Origin: Cordylochernes scorpioides
Lineage: Eukaryota > Arthropoda > Arachnida > Pseudoscorpiones > Chernetidae
Assembly (NCBI GenBank): GCA_030710605.1
Contig: CP092874.1
Location: 45,224,665 to 45,288,664, forward strand
Length of the DNA stretch: 64,000 nucleotides
Direction: 5' to 3'
Position numbers and translations under genes: made by a program. How positions within the stretch are numbered: position 1 is the first letter of the stretch; each line of letters begins with the position of its first letter. The notes under the pieces are model-generated. The model was not told the origin of the DNA, did no database searches, and was given only the letters and a program-made list of their open reading frames with translations. Of this stretch, positions 31,899 through 42,661 are shown in pieces.

Positions 31899-31972
31899 GT
31901 CCAGGGATGGGAATCGAACCCACAATGTTCCGCTTACCGGGCAGATGCCATGTCCATTAGGCTACCCTGGAC
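31899..31972 (-). tRNA. tRNA-Thr-like sequence (GGT), second copy
   Basis: Minus strand, 74 nt. Acceptor GTCCAGG with CCTGGAC pairs fully; T arm GGGTTCGATTCCC is intact; anticodon loop CCGGTAA again lacks U33. Sits at the left side of the palindrome centre. Confidence 0.5.
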
Positions 31973-32192
31973 GTATTTTTCCGTTCGTGATTACTCTTCA
32001 TAATTCACCCTTTCATACCTCATCCAAAAAGGATAGAAATAGTCGATATTTCACCTTGAAATAAAATTTTGATTTTTCGTCGAAAAGAAACTCATGCAGT
32101 GTAACTTCAAGTGTCGTTTTACAATCACAGGCCGCAGTGTATTATATTGTATTATAAGTTACTTTATGTATCATTTACGAACGGAAAAATAC

Positions 32193-32266
32193 GTCCAGGG
32201 TAGCCTAGTGGACATGGCATCTGCCTGGTAAGCAGAGCATTGTGGGTTCGATTCCCATCCCTGGAC
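32193..32266 (+). tRNA. tRNA-Thr-like sequence (GGT), plus copy
   Basis: Acceptor GTCCAGG/CCTGGAC (7 bp). Anticodon stem TCTGC/GCAGA with a 7-base loop CTGGTAA, so U33 and anticodon GGT, and T arm GTGGGTTCGATTCCCAT. The downstream CTTTTATTTTTCC could stop RNA polymerase III. This is the best-folded of the three. No intron seen. Confidence 0.6.
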
Positions 32267-32440
32267 ACTTTTATTTTTCCGTTCGTCATTACTCTTCATA
32301 ATTCACCCTTTCATACCTCATCCAAAAAGGATAGAAATAGTCGATATTTCACCTTGAAATAAAATTTTGATTTTTCGTCGAAAAGAAACTCATGCGGTGT
32401 AACTTCAAGTGTCTCAAGTGTCGTTTTACATACCAAAGTA

Positions 32441-33838
32441 TAGTAATTCAATATATATATATTTTTAAAATCTTTATTCGTCCTAGTAATTTCGCTCGTC
32501 ATTTTATTTTATTTTTTGCTAATCGAGGTACTATTTACCTCAAAATATTTTGCGTAATTTTGAAGTTATATGAATATAATGTTTGGACATAATGTTCGTT
32601 TTGATTAATAATTGTATTTATTTAGCTTTACTTATTCACGGGCCTCTTAGTTTTGTTTATTTGATTTGTAATCCACTTATTTCATTTTATATATTGTATT
32701 ATCGCGAAATTTTCGCCTTTCTAGAATAGGTTTGATTTTATTTTTCTTGGAATGCATTATATTTAGCCAAATATTCCCTCAGTCATGCCCATTTTAATTA
32801 TTAGGTGATGCAGCAGTATTTATTGGCATCATATATAAAATTATATTTCAGCAACTTTTAATGAGTCTGCATTATTTATTTTAATTTCCTTTCGCATTTA
32901 GACATGCATACTTATCGTTTATTTTTTATTTTTACCCAAAGCAGATATTAAGTAGATATGATGTATCTAGAGACAATCTTCATATTTAGATCATTCTCTT
33001 GGTTATGGGAAGGCAAAGCACCTATATGACTTTAGCAATTTGATTTTGTTAAGCTATTAAATATTATGTGTGTGTATAAATCACTATTCATTTTTAAAAT
33101 TTTATTTTTATATTTTCAGCTATCTATCTCACAATTTATCTTTTGTTTATTTATCTATTTATCTCACAAATATTTGCGTATCATGGGTTCTATAGATAAT
33201 CCCGATTTTCAACCTTACTTTCTCTTTGATATTTAGAAGTTTTAATTTAATTTTTACCCATTTACTGGGTTTTTGTCTTCAACATTTGTAATCCACATAA
33301 TATTTAAATTATAGGTATTTTAGATTTATTGCAACATTTTAAAAAAAGTTTCAACAAGTATTTATTACAAATACTTTTGCATATCATGCGTCATGACATC
33401 CCGAATTTTGTTTTTTAAATATATTCCTTTGAGTGTTGGTTTTACCGCCTTTCCATTTCTCTTTCTTATATAATATATTTAATATAAATAGTCGCGCGAC
33501 AATACAAACGCAACAAGTTTCCAAGATGGCAGCTGGTAGGACGCGTCCGTCGATACCGATTTTCGATCCATATTACTTCCAGTTATATATATGTCTAAGA
33601 TTATAAATGTTCTAGAATTCCTTTTCCTTTTGCAATCTAATAACCTGTAGACACTGGCAAGAGACGGTCACCTTGATGGGATGTAAATGTTTAATTATTT
33701 TTTTACACATATATTTTCTAGGTGAAATTTCAAACAACCCAGTTTTTCTGAAGCAATTTTTTTTTCTTGGGTGAGGACAAGCAAAGTAAAAAAAACATCT
33801 CGATAGCATTTAGTATAGCAAATAATTGCCAGCAGAAG
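32441..33838. other. AT-rich interior, nothing recognised
   Basis: Long T-rich, low-complexity sequence with no open frame above 70 codons that resembles a protein. Probably eroded interior of the large LTR family. Confidence 0.4.
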
Positions 33839-34090
33839 GCATGATGAGGTTCCATAGAAATTTTAAGCCAGTCATATGTTTGGTCTTTTTTTTTCCATAA
33901 TTTTGAACCGTTATAAAGTAAAGAAAAGTGAACAGTAAGCTATATCCTGATAGCTGGATGTGTATCTATATCGAAAAGTGTAGTTATTCCGTTTAATGAG
34001 AATTCCATTAATCATCGAATATTCGCAAATTATCTTTGGGGATTTGAACAACTGTTTTGAAAGATTTGAACAGCTCGAGTAGATAGAAAT
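33826..34090 (+). repeat. Dispersed repeat, copy 1 (pair with 44780-45060)
   Basis: About 260 bp clearly matching 44785-45055: CCAGCAGARGGCATGATGA, CCAGTCATATGTTT, AATTTTGAAYCGTTATAAAG, TATATCCTGATAGCTGGATG, AGTAGTTATTCCGTTTAATG-like blocks. Both copies lie downstream of a TGTTGRG LTR-like start, so this is probably part of the same family. Confidence 0.8.
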
Positions 34091-34194
34091 CCTGGAGTTA
34101 GAGTGGAGGATTAGATGCAAAGACTTTAGCCACTCGACGTAAATAACTTCAGTGAATAATTGTAGTGTTAGCTTACTGTAGGAAGGAAGAACTT

Positions 34195-34740
34195 TGATTC
34201 CCAGGACATGGGAGAGGCAGAATTTTCAAGAATTGATAGAGCCGAGGATAATATTTACACAGGTATATGGGGGTAAAGCAGCTATTTAAACAAGATAAGA
34301 GGCAATCTTACGTTTTAAATACTTTCAGTGGAAGCAGATACCACTGCAAATATTCCGTCCAATAATTTTTCAAATTTGAAGTGATGCATGATGAGTTTAT
34401 CACGGGATTGACGCCTGAAGTGGCTTTCATTGGGATTAACCGAGCTTGCAAAGAACTAGGAGAAGTGAAGCATGTCACGCCAGTGTACTAAGATATAATG
34501 GAGAAAACTTACGTTGAGCCAATTGAAATCAATGGGGATTTAAGAAATAAGATAATTTATTCTTTGAATATTATATTGGTTTCAATTACGAGATATGGAC
34601 GGCGTTATAAGTTGGGTGAAAGTTGATTCGGCCACGCAAGGGATGGTGTCCTGGAAGTGGTACAATCATATATTACTTATAGATTGCCGGGCGGGATCGC
34701 GCATGCAATATTCAATGTCGTCAAGAAATGATAACTAATT
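34195..34740 (+). pseudogene. Decayed unrecognised reading frame
   Basis: From about 34384 the frame MHDEFITGLTPEVAFIGINR continues (stop) MEKTYVEPIEINGDLRNKII then, after further stops, SYITYRLPGGIAHAIFNVVK. The codon pattern reads like old protein-coding sequence of about 120 residues. I do not recognise the family; a gag or host-derived fragment are both possible. Confidence 0.3.
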
Positions 34741-35529
34741 AAAGAAACACCCTAGAAGATTGGGGTTCGACAAAATGACGACATGAAAAAGGCACAACAA
34801 AGTACACTGGTAGCAAAATGAGATCTTGCTATTGTATAGACAACTCCTTCTCCCTGAAATGTGCAGCGGGTGTTAGTCCCAGAGTTAAGTCCTTTGAGGC
34901 GACACTTTCCTTTGCAGATCACATAAAGACGCATGGCAAAACGGCACATAAGGTTTTTTTAACTTCAATTCCTGTCATAAATTTAGTGGACCAATATCTG
35001 TAAAACCTTTGAAAAACCTCCATACCCTGTGTGAATATTTAATGAGAAATGAGCGATCCAATTCTATGAGCCGCTATCCTGTAAAATCAGAGTTGTACTC
35101 CAACCAATATTTTTTTAATGGTAGCTGGTGTAAGATATTTCCAGACTTTTTCTGTTGCTGTCATATAATTCGAAAAACAAGAAGACTACACTATTTGATC
35201 TAGTTTATATCTAGCATCCGTATGAGCTCAATAAGACCGATGGACGAAAATCGAAGACTAATGAGCGAGCCAACCCAAGAGGAACTAGTTTAATAAGGCT
35301 ACAAGTAGTAGTTGAAGCAAATTATTTTATCCAGTTTTATTGTGTTTTAACTGGTTTATAATGCTATGGATTTTTTTTGACAAGGTGACTATCTCGCCGA
35401 GTGTGTATAAAGGTTTAAAGATCATAGGCTGTCAGAATAGTATTATACTAGTACCAATTAATATTTCCATTCTGATATGAAGTAGAAGCAACAACACTAG
35501 CGGCTCTATTTGTATATTGCCATAGCAAG
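34741..35529. other. No recognised gene
   Basis: Short frames only; no repeats or motifs recognised. GC content is a little higher than in the flanks. Confidence 0.35.
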
Positions 35530-36648
35530 CCATGGTTCTAATACATCCCTGGAAGAGCTTATCTCCTCGAGGGGAAGATAAGGGGGCGGAAACAGGTCCT
35601 GAGGAATTTTCCTCGAAAATTTTGCGGTAGCTTTCGCCCTGAACGAATGTTAGGCTTTTGCATAAAGCTGGCAGGGGAGGGGATAGCCTACCAGAATAGC
35701 TTCAAATGAAGAATGGTAATAGGTCGGGATCCAATTCCCGATGAAGGGTTTCATGTTGGGAACTACCGAGAGATGGAAAGGTGAAAGGATGATAGGTAAA
35801 TGATGGAAAGATGATAGAGAAGTTATAGAAAGATGATAAAGAGATAATTGAAAGTCAATAGAAGAATGATAGAATCACAGTATAATTAATGTAGAAAGAG
35901 AGGTAGTTACTGACTCTTCTATTATCTTCATAGAGCAAGTTTGGCTCTTTACCTTGTAGTATTCATGGATAATTTGTTTTGGCTTTAACCTAGAATTGTA
36001 TGAAAAATACACTGAGAGTTTGTATAGTCTGATTTGCCTGAAGTGCAGTAACTGTATGCACTAATCTCTATGTATGAGTCCATTCTAATTATTATGTCTG
36101 GTTATATTAAATAATGAATTTATAATCTCCTTTCAGTCGCAAAATTCCTTTTTTTTTGAGAATTCAGAACCTTTTTTTTTTTCAGAGAGTTTTCAGTTTT
36201 TTAGTTACATTTTGTTTTAGTGTCAAGATATGATTTAAGATTAAAATGAGTTCAACAGTTTTTTTGGTGTAATTTGTATCTGAATTCTGGTTCAACTCTA
36301 AATACAGGTGAACACTTAGATGCTCAAGATAATTGCTGTGCTTATAACCAATCCTAAGTGGGAGAATTTGAGACATGTGTTGGGTATCTGAAAGCTCTAT
36401 AATTCCTTGTGCATAAATCTTAGCCCAAAGGGGAGTTTCTAATGAGAGTTCCTAATGCAATTATATCTAAGAACGAATGAATAGGAGAACCATGTAGAAC
36501 TCTGCTGTTAATTCCAAGGCATTAGGTTGGGTATCTGAAAGCCCTATAATTCCAATAGCGGGGAGTTTAACTGAAAGAGCAGGGTGAGACACAGAAGAAT
36601 GAGGAAGAACGCCAATATCCTTGAACGGGAAATAAGGATGGCAAGATA
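35530..36648 (+). repeat. Interior of the large LTR family, left part of plus copy
   Basis: 36330-36600 matches the reverse complement of 63020-63250: both contain a duplicated TGTTGGGTA...CCCTATAA phrase (at 36378 and 36530 here) and TTTCTAATGAG. The sequence breaks at TA (36647-36648), where the mariner entered, and resumes at 42662. No coding potential seen. Confidence 0.7.
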
Positions 36649-36856
36649 CGAGGTGTGTTCAAAAAGTATCGCGACTTTTGAATTTTCGCGGGTTACGTAT
36701 ATTCGAATTTCGATCTTTTTGTGGCTTTATGTTGGTACTCATGTCTCTCACTTATGACGACAAGCTCGACCATTTTGAATGTTCCCTTAATTGTTTACAG
36801 CTGCTTTACTTGCAGGTGTTTTGGATCGTCTTCGATTTTTACCTATTAAAAAAAAA

Positions 36857-37060
36857 ATGAATCAAAGAACCTGTATCAAATTTTGTGTGAAAAACGAAAT
36901 TAAGTGCGCGGATGCATTCCGAATGTTGAGTGTGGTATACGGAGAAGCTACCTTGGACCGAAGCAACGTTTATCGGTGGTACAAAATGTTCTCAGAAGGC
37001 CGAGAAGATGTGAACGACGAAGAGCGTGCCGGACGCCCGAGCACTTCAACAACAGACGAA
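36857..37060 (+). pseudogene. mariner transposase, N-terminal part
   Basis: ATG at 36857: MNQRTCIKFCVKNEIKCADA, then VYRWYKMFSEGREDVNDEER and AGRPSTSTTDE. These are the helix-turn-helix DNA-binding domain and linker of mariner transposases. Open up to the insertion point after AACAGACGAA (37051-37060). Confidence 0.93.
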
Positions 37061-37258
37061 TTAAAGATTTGCCGCTAGGTGGCCGATCTGGCTGGACGTG
37101 CGTCATCTCGCTCCGCAAGTTTCGGTAAACACTGCCTAAATTTCTTAATTTATTTTCTAAATGCTTATGTTGAAATGTTTTAAATCGGTTTATAGTTTTG
37201 CTATTTAATTTTACCTTGTTTTTTTATATAGTTCGAATTGTTTCTCTTTTGATTAAAT

Positions 37259-38353
37259 ATGAATTCTATGGTTAGGTTACTAAATTTGAAACTGGATGAA
37301 ATTTTTGCATACTTTGAGAATAAATTTCAACAAAATCAAAAAAATTTGACTAAAAATGATTTATCATATCTTTCGACTATGTTAAAACAAACGAAAGATG
37401 GAATTTCTTCTATGGTTGAATCGGATAACGAGAACCTTTTGGCACAGATGAAGGAAACCGTCGGCAACATAGTGGAAGAGAAGCTCGGTGATATTCGAAG
37501 CGTGATCTCCTCGAAAGGATTATCTTATGCCCAAGTTACACAGAGAGATCATACACAGAAATTTATTGAGGAAAGACAACGGACCTTAAACACTGAAGCT
37601 ACACTGCTCGCAGTTCCTCTAAATAATGAGCCTATTAACAACATAGCTCAGGCAATTTCAACTAATATAAAATAGTTACGAGAAAACGGTAGTGGGATAC
37701 GAATTAATAAAATTATTAACACCAAAAATGCAGTAGTAATAAAAACTCCTAGCGACGAAGAGGCTAAACACTTGTTAAAGGAACTGAGCATGGCGGCGGA
37801 ATTGAAAGTAAATAGTAAAATTTTTACCCCGCAACCTAGAGACCCAACAATTATTATAAAAAATGTCAGTAAATTAACGGAAGTTAATAATTTAATACCA
37901 ATCATATGTACCATGAATCCTGATTTGAGTGGACTAGAGAATGAAATCCGAGTGCTGTTCCCCATGAAATCCAATACCTCTCACCACAATGTAGTGCTGC
38001 GAGTTTCTCCACGAGTGTATCAAACCTTAAGGAAGAAGGGTAATTTTATCTATACCGACTGTGAGAGATGCCATATACACGACAAAGTATTAGTTAGGCA
38101 GTGCCAGAAATGTTTTGAGTTTAATCCAAGACATAAAATCAGCGAATGCTCCCATGAAAAGATTTGCCTAATATGCGGCGCGGCGGGAAATCATGAGTGT
38201 TCGCGTAAACAAAAATGTTTCAACTGCGCTAAACACCCGAGGTACAAGAATGGAAGGTCTCTTGATCACAAGGCGAACTCCAGCGAATGTCCCCTGTACA
38301 AAACCCAGATGGAAATAGTAATACAAAGAACTCAATACCATTCAGATGAATGA
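37259..38353 (+). CDS. Non-LTR ORF1 (Gag-like), one in-frame TAG
   Basis: 364 codons in one frame with a single TAG at 37673-37675. The N-terminal half is helical and coiled-coil-like (KLDEIFAYFENKFQQNQKN). After the TAG comes an RRM-like stretch (RINKIINTKNAVVIKTPSDE), then three cysteine knuckles (CERCHIHDKVLVRQCQKC, CSHEKICLICGAAGNHEC, KCFNCAKHPRYKNG). ORF1 proteins bind the element RNA. It overlaps ORF2 by 8 bases (ATGAATGA), a layout that suits termination-reinitiation. The TAG is either a mutation or read through. Confidence 0.88.
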
Positions 38354-41300
38354 TAACAATATCAGATGTATACAATTTAATGCAAGGAAAAGTATGATGG
38401 CAACTAGTGAGTTAGGTGTGACAATCGCAGACGATCTTCCTGACATCATATTTCTACAAGAACCATACATGTGCAATGATACAGTGAAATTTGGCAAGAA
38501 TTCACGAATAGTATATTCTAGCACAGATAGGCAAATTTATACTGCTACTATTATTTTGAACCGCAACATAATATATGAGAAAATTAACAGGTTTACAAAT
38601 TCCTTTTGTACAGCGATCTCTCTCTATTTCAACGGGAAAAGAATAGTTATTGCCAATATCTATATACACCCAAACTCAATGGCTGCATTTCATATCCAAT
38701 TCATCTCAGAAATACTTGAGGCCTTTGGTCAACTCCCAATTATCCTTTGTGGAGATTTCAATTCAAGACATCCACTCTGGTTCGATTCAACGACAAATAA
38801 AAACGGATACATTCTAAAGTCTATTATCGAGGAGCAGAATCTATTTGTTCATAATCTTAAAATCCCAACTTGCAGAAATGCTAGCATAATCGACTTGACA
38901 ATTTCTAATAAACATTCCATTGGTCTTATACATAACTGGAGAACCTCAGCACTTTCTGTTACCTCAGACCATTTGGCAATACTTTTTGATATCTTCAATA
39001 TGATAAACTTGGCAAACAATAATAGACAGACATCGACATGGAAATTCAGAGAAAAATCGGCGAATTGGACCAAATTTGCTGAGAGTATTTCGCCTTCGGA
39101 TTTACTGGATTTAAATTCAGCTTCTAAGCACATTGTCAATTGTGAAGATATTGATAATGTGGTAAACAAATTGACAAATTTAGTAATTGAAGCTGCATAC
39201 TCTTCTCTCGAAGTCAAGCATCACACCTCTATAAACACGACTACTTCCAAAAATTGGTGGAATAAAGAGCTTCAACAATTAAAAGAACATTTACATTATC
39301 TCAGGAATTTGTATTATAGAGGGGGTAACCTGAATCCGAGTATTTACAGAGCGGCAAGAAATAAATACTTAAGAGCCATCAATAGAGCAAAAAAGACGTC
39401 GTGGAAAATATTTATTGAAGAAAATGAGTCTACGAATGCTTTCGGGAATGCATACAGGATTTTTAAACGGTTAAGATCGGCCGATATTCAAGTGGGCATA
39501 CCATTACTGAATAAAACTGCAGAATGCATGAGAGAGCAAAAGATGAAGGAAATGCTAACAGCATTTTTTCCTGATGATGATGTGCGGTTGGACAATGAAG
39601 AACACACTTTAATTAGAAATCACATCCCAAGTTTTACCAACAGGGAAATCATTTTTATTACTGAAAAGGAAATAAAGGATTTGTGCTCGAATCTTAATAT
39701 CAGAAAGGCTCCTGGTCCAGATAACGTGAGTAATTATATGATTAAGCACTCATTATTATCAATCCTACCCAGTTTAGTCAAACTCTTTAATGAGTGTCTG
39801 GTGCTGGGTTACTATCCTGAAAGCTGGAAACATTCGGTATTAAAAATTATTACGAAACCGCAAAAAGCTGACTACGAAGCAATTAATAGCTATCGCCCAA
39901 TTTCACTAACATCAAATTTCTCAAAAATATTTGAAACGATCATTAAAAATAAAATACTCAATTATTATAATCATAATAACTTACTGAGCCATAGACAACA
40001 TGGATTTACGAAAAGAAAATCTACAATAACGGCATTGGACAAAATAACCGAGACCATACTGAAACACAAACAAAACGAATTGGTTGCATTGATTGCCATT
40101 GATATAAGTGGTGCATTTGATAATGCGTGGTGGCCTGCCTTAATAAAAAGAATGGACGAAGACCACGTCCCAGCAGTTCTTATAAAAATTATCCAATCAT
40201 TTTTAAATCGGAGAAGAAAAACAAGTCTCACCTTCTCGAATACAACAATTTCGAAATATTTATCAAAGGGATGTCCTCAAGGCGGACCATTATCACCTTT
40301 ATTGTGGAATATAGTCCTGAATGATTTGTTGATCAACTTCGCATCCCCAAATTCTGAAATAATCTGCTATGCGGATGATGTTTCGATTGTTTGCTGGCAC
40401 AAGACCATAGAAGGGTTAAAAAATGAAACAGAAAGAACTTTAAATTATGTAATACAATGGTGTACAAGAAATAAGCTAAAGCTAAGCCCGGAGAAAACCG
40501 GCTTAATACATATGCACGGCAAACAAAATATTCCAATGGGAACTCCAAATTTCATAATAAAACCAGTGGAAGAGGTAAAAATTTTAGGTATAAAATTTTC
40601 TAATCACAGAATTAAGTCAAAAATTAACTTCACACCCCACATTAATGATATTCTTTGTAAAATCAACCGTATGAAAAATCTTTTGTTTTCGCTCTGTGGG
40701 AAGATGTGGGGATTGGATGCTAAAAAAAGATTAATTTTATATAAAACTCTTTTCAGGCCAATACTAACCTATGGATCTGAAATATGGTATAAATTTATTA
40801 ATAAAAGAAGTAAGCAAAGATTAAACTCTCAGCAATATCAGATTCTTCTTTGGGTAGTGAGAGCCTATAAAACGACCTCATCAAATTGTATTCATAGTTT
40901 GGCAAAAATACCTATTCTCACAGATCAAATAGAATCGTTGATAATAAAATACGATTTGGCCAATTTATCAAAAGAAGAAATTAATGTATTCAGACCGCAT
41001 GCCCCGACTATAATTCATAACTACATAGAATCAAGAATGGCTGAAACAATAGCTAACACTAATGAAACATTCAGAAATTTTTTCCCATTTGGAATTCCTT
41101 TTTATTTTCGTCCGAATTTTTATAACTCACAGTTCGTCACGGGTCATGGTAATTTTGGAGAATTTCTGTCGAAAATCGGGGCAACGGATGATCCTAGCTG
41201 TTTCTGTGGAAAAGAAAACCAAGACTCAATGCATTTATTGATGGAATGTCCGATATTCCACAGCTACAGAAGTAATCATTTTTATCCCATCGAAGAGGTT

Positions 41301-41393
41301 TGCGAATTTGTATATAACAAAGACACTTATGTAAAGTTCAATAATTTTTGTAGGTTCATTTTAGATTTTCTCTTCTGTTTGGGAAAACCATAG
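38346..41393 (+). CDS. Non-LTR ORF2: endonuclease-reverse transcriptase, 1015 codons
   Basis: Fully open. The N-terminal apurinic-like endonuclease has CIQFNARKS, IIFLQEPYM, ILCGDFNSRHPLW and VTSDHLAI (residues 5-220) and nicks target DNA. Reverse transcriptase (about 450-750) has RKAPGPDNVSNYMIK, YRPISLTSNFSKIF, HGFTKRKSTITAL, AIDISGAFDNAWW, GCPQGGPLSPLLWN and the active site ICYADDVSI. A C-terminal zinc finger CFCGKENQDSMHLLMEC is near 945. All catalytic residues I can check are present, so the enzyme may be active. Confidence 0.95.
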   Translation: MNDNNIRCIQFNARKSMMATSELGVTIADDLPDIIFLQEPYMCNDTVKFGKNSRIVYSSTDRQIYTATIILNRNIIYEKINRFTNSFCTAISLYFNGKRIVIANIYIHPNSMAAFHIQFISEILEAFGQLPIILCGDFNSRHPLWFDSTTNKNGYILKSIIEEQNLFVHNLKIPTCRNASIIDLTISNKHSIGLIHNWRTSALSVTSDHLAILFDIFNMINLANNNRQTSTWKFREKSANWTKFAESISPSDLLDLNSASKHIVNCEDIDNVVNKLTNLVIEAAYSSLEVKHHTSINTTTSKNWWNKELQQLKEHLHYLRNLYYRGGNLNPSIYRAARNKYLRAINRAKKTSWKIFIEENESTNAFGNAYRIFKRLRSADIQVGIPLLNKTAECMREQKMKEMLTAFFPDDDVRLDNEEHTLIRNHIPSFTNREIIFITEKEIKDLCSNLNIRKAPGPDNVSNYMIKHSLLSILPSLVKLFNECLVLGYYPESWKHSVLKIITKPQKADYEAINSYRPISLTSNFSKIFETIIKNKILNYYNHNNLLSHRQHGFTKRKSTITALDKITETILKHKQNELVALIAIDISGAFDNAWWPALIKRMDEDHVPAVLIKIIQSFLNRRRKTSLTFSNTTISKYLSKGCPQGGPLSPLLWNIVLNDLLINFASPNSEIICYADDVSIVCWHKTIEGLKNETERTLNYVIQWCTRNKLKLSPEKTGLIHMHGKQNIPMGTPNFIIKPVEEVKILGIKFSNHRIKSKINFTPHINDILCKINRMKNLLFSLCGKMWGLDAKKRLILYKTLFRPILTYGSEIWYKFINKRSKQRLNSQQYQILLWVVRAYKTTSSNCIHSLAKIPILTDQIESLIIKYDLANLSKEEINVFRPHAPTIIHNYIESRMAETIANTNETFRNFFPFGIPFYFRPNFYNSQFVTGHGNFGEFLSKIGATDDPSCFCGKENQDSMHLLMECPIFHSYRSNHFYPIEEVCEFVYNKDTYVKFNNFCRFILDFLFCLGKP

Positions 41394-41737
41394 TTTCAGT
41401 TTTAATTGTGTTTTTAACCGGTTATTGTGTTGTATATACTGAATTGTATATAGGTTGCAAAAATAATTTATTTTGGATTTTCTCTTCTGTTTGAGAAAAC
41501 CATCGTTTCAGTTTTAATTGTGTTTTTAGTCGGTTATTGAGTTGTATATAGGTTGATAAAATAATCCATTTTGGATTTTCTCTTCTGTTTTAGAGTGCCA
41601 TCGTTTAAGTTTTAATTATGTTTTTAGTCCGGTTATTAAATTGTATAAAATGAATTGTATATAATATACTAAAATGTATTTAGGCGCAAGTATCCCGAGC
41701 TGGGATATCGCGTCCGATATGTCAAATAAAATAAAAT
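41366..41737 (+). repeat. Three ~105-bp tandem repeats in the 3' end
   Basis: Units start at 41366, 41474 and 41573 with TGGATTTTCTCTTCTGTTT, followed by CATCGTTTCAGTTTTAATTG and GTTATT...TTGTATA. The first unit overlaps the last nine codons of ORF2 (LDFLFCLGKP). Such 3' repeats may be recognised by the element's own reverse transcriptase. The tail after the third is an AAATA repeat. Confidence 0.85.
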
Positions 41738-42640
41738 AACAGACGAAAAAATTAATGAAGTGGAGAAAATGATATTGGCCAATCGTCGAATCACCGTTAG
41801 AGAAGTTGCTGAGGACCTAAACATATCGATTGGCTCGTGCCATTCAATTTTTATCAATGATTTGGGCATGAGACGGGTCGCCGCGAAATTCGTACCAAAA
41901 TTGCTCAATTGCGACCAAAAACAGCATCGCATGAACATTGCTAATGAGATGTTGGACTCTGTCTGCGACGACCCAAATTTGCTCCAGAGGGTCATAACTG
42001 GTGACGAAGCGTGGGTTTATGGTTATGACGTGGAAACCAAAGCTCAATCATCTCAATGGAAGCTCCCGCACGAACCAAGACCGAAAAAAGCACGCCAAGT
42101 TCGGTCGAATGTGAAAGTTTTGCTGACAGTTTTCTTCGATTGCAGGGGCGTGGTGCATCATGAGTTCTTGCCACAGGGTAGAACGGTCAATAAGGAATAT
42201 TACCTGCAAGTTATGCGCAATTTGCGCGAAGCAATCCGCCAGAAACGCCCGGATTTGTGAAAGAACAAAAATTGGCTTTTGCACCACGATAACGCCTCTG
42301 CTCACACATCGTTGCTTGTGCGCGACTTTTTGGCCAAAAACAACACACTAATGATGCCGCAGCCACCGTATTTCCCAGATCTGGCCCCCTGTGACTTTTT
42401 CTTGTTCCCGAAACTGAAAAAGCCCATGAAAGGACGACGTTACGCTACGCTTGACGAGATAAAGACGGCATCGAAGGAGGAGCTGAAAAAGATTTTTAAA
42501 AAATGATTTTTTGAAGTGCTTCGAAGATTGGAAAAACCGTTGGCACAAGTGTATAATATCTCATGGGGAATACTTTGAATGGGGACAAAATAGGTATTCA
42601 TGAATAAATAAATAATTTTTGAAAAAACACAAAAGTCGCG
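41738..42640 (+). pseudogene. mariner transposase, catalytic part
   Basis: After the target duplication the frame continues KINEVEKMILANRRITVREV. The DD34D-type catalytic triad is readable: ITGDEAWVYGYD, LLHHDNASAH and LAPCDFFLFPKLK. Defects: a TGA at 42258-42260 in RPDL-stop-KNKNW, and a frameshift near 42500 so the C-terminus (HKCIISHGEYF-like) is out of frame. Dead transposase, about 345 residues originally. Confidence 0.93.
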
Positions 42641-42661
42641 ATACCTTTTGAACACACCTCG

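Larger units (their letters stand above)
31431..32440. repeat. Foldback repeat cluster with three tRNA-like cores
   Basis: A unit of about 296 bp (start CACTGCGGCCTGTGATTGTA) occurs twice in direct order (31431, 31727) and then in inverted order to 32440, giving a large palindrome centred near 31985. Each unit carries a tRNA-like sequence inside 14-bp inverted repeats, ACGAACGGAAAAAT and ATTTTTCCGTTCGT. It lies inside the interior of the large LTR family. Confidence 0.85.
37061..41737 (+). mobile_element. Two-ORF non-LTR retrotransposon, apparently full length
   Basis: 4677 bp flanked by a 10-bp target duplication AACAGACGAA (37051-37060 and 41738-41747). It has a 198-bp 5' untranslated region, ORF1, ORF2 with endonuclease, reverse transcriptase and zinc finger, a 3' region with tandem repeats, and an AAATAAAATAAAATA tail. 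Domain order and the W.TS...SDH endonuclease end suggest the R1/jockey side of the tree; no RNase H was seen. Confidence 0.93.
36649..42661 (+). mobile_element. mariner transposon split by a non-LTR element
   Basis: Terminal inverted repeats CGAGGTGTGTTCAAAAAGTA (36649) and the matching complement ending at 42661, flanked by TA on both sides. About 30 of 32 terminal bases pair. Without the 4.7-kb insertion it would be about 1.3 kb, the normal mariner size. Confidence 0.95.

Noticed and set aside
39971-40231. Minus-strand ORFs inside the 1015-codon ORF2
   Set aside because: Shadows of the RT-coding strand without their own motifs.
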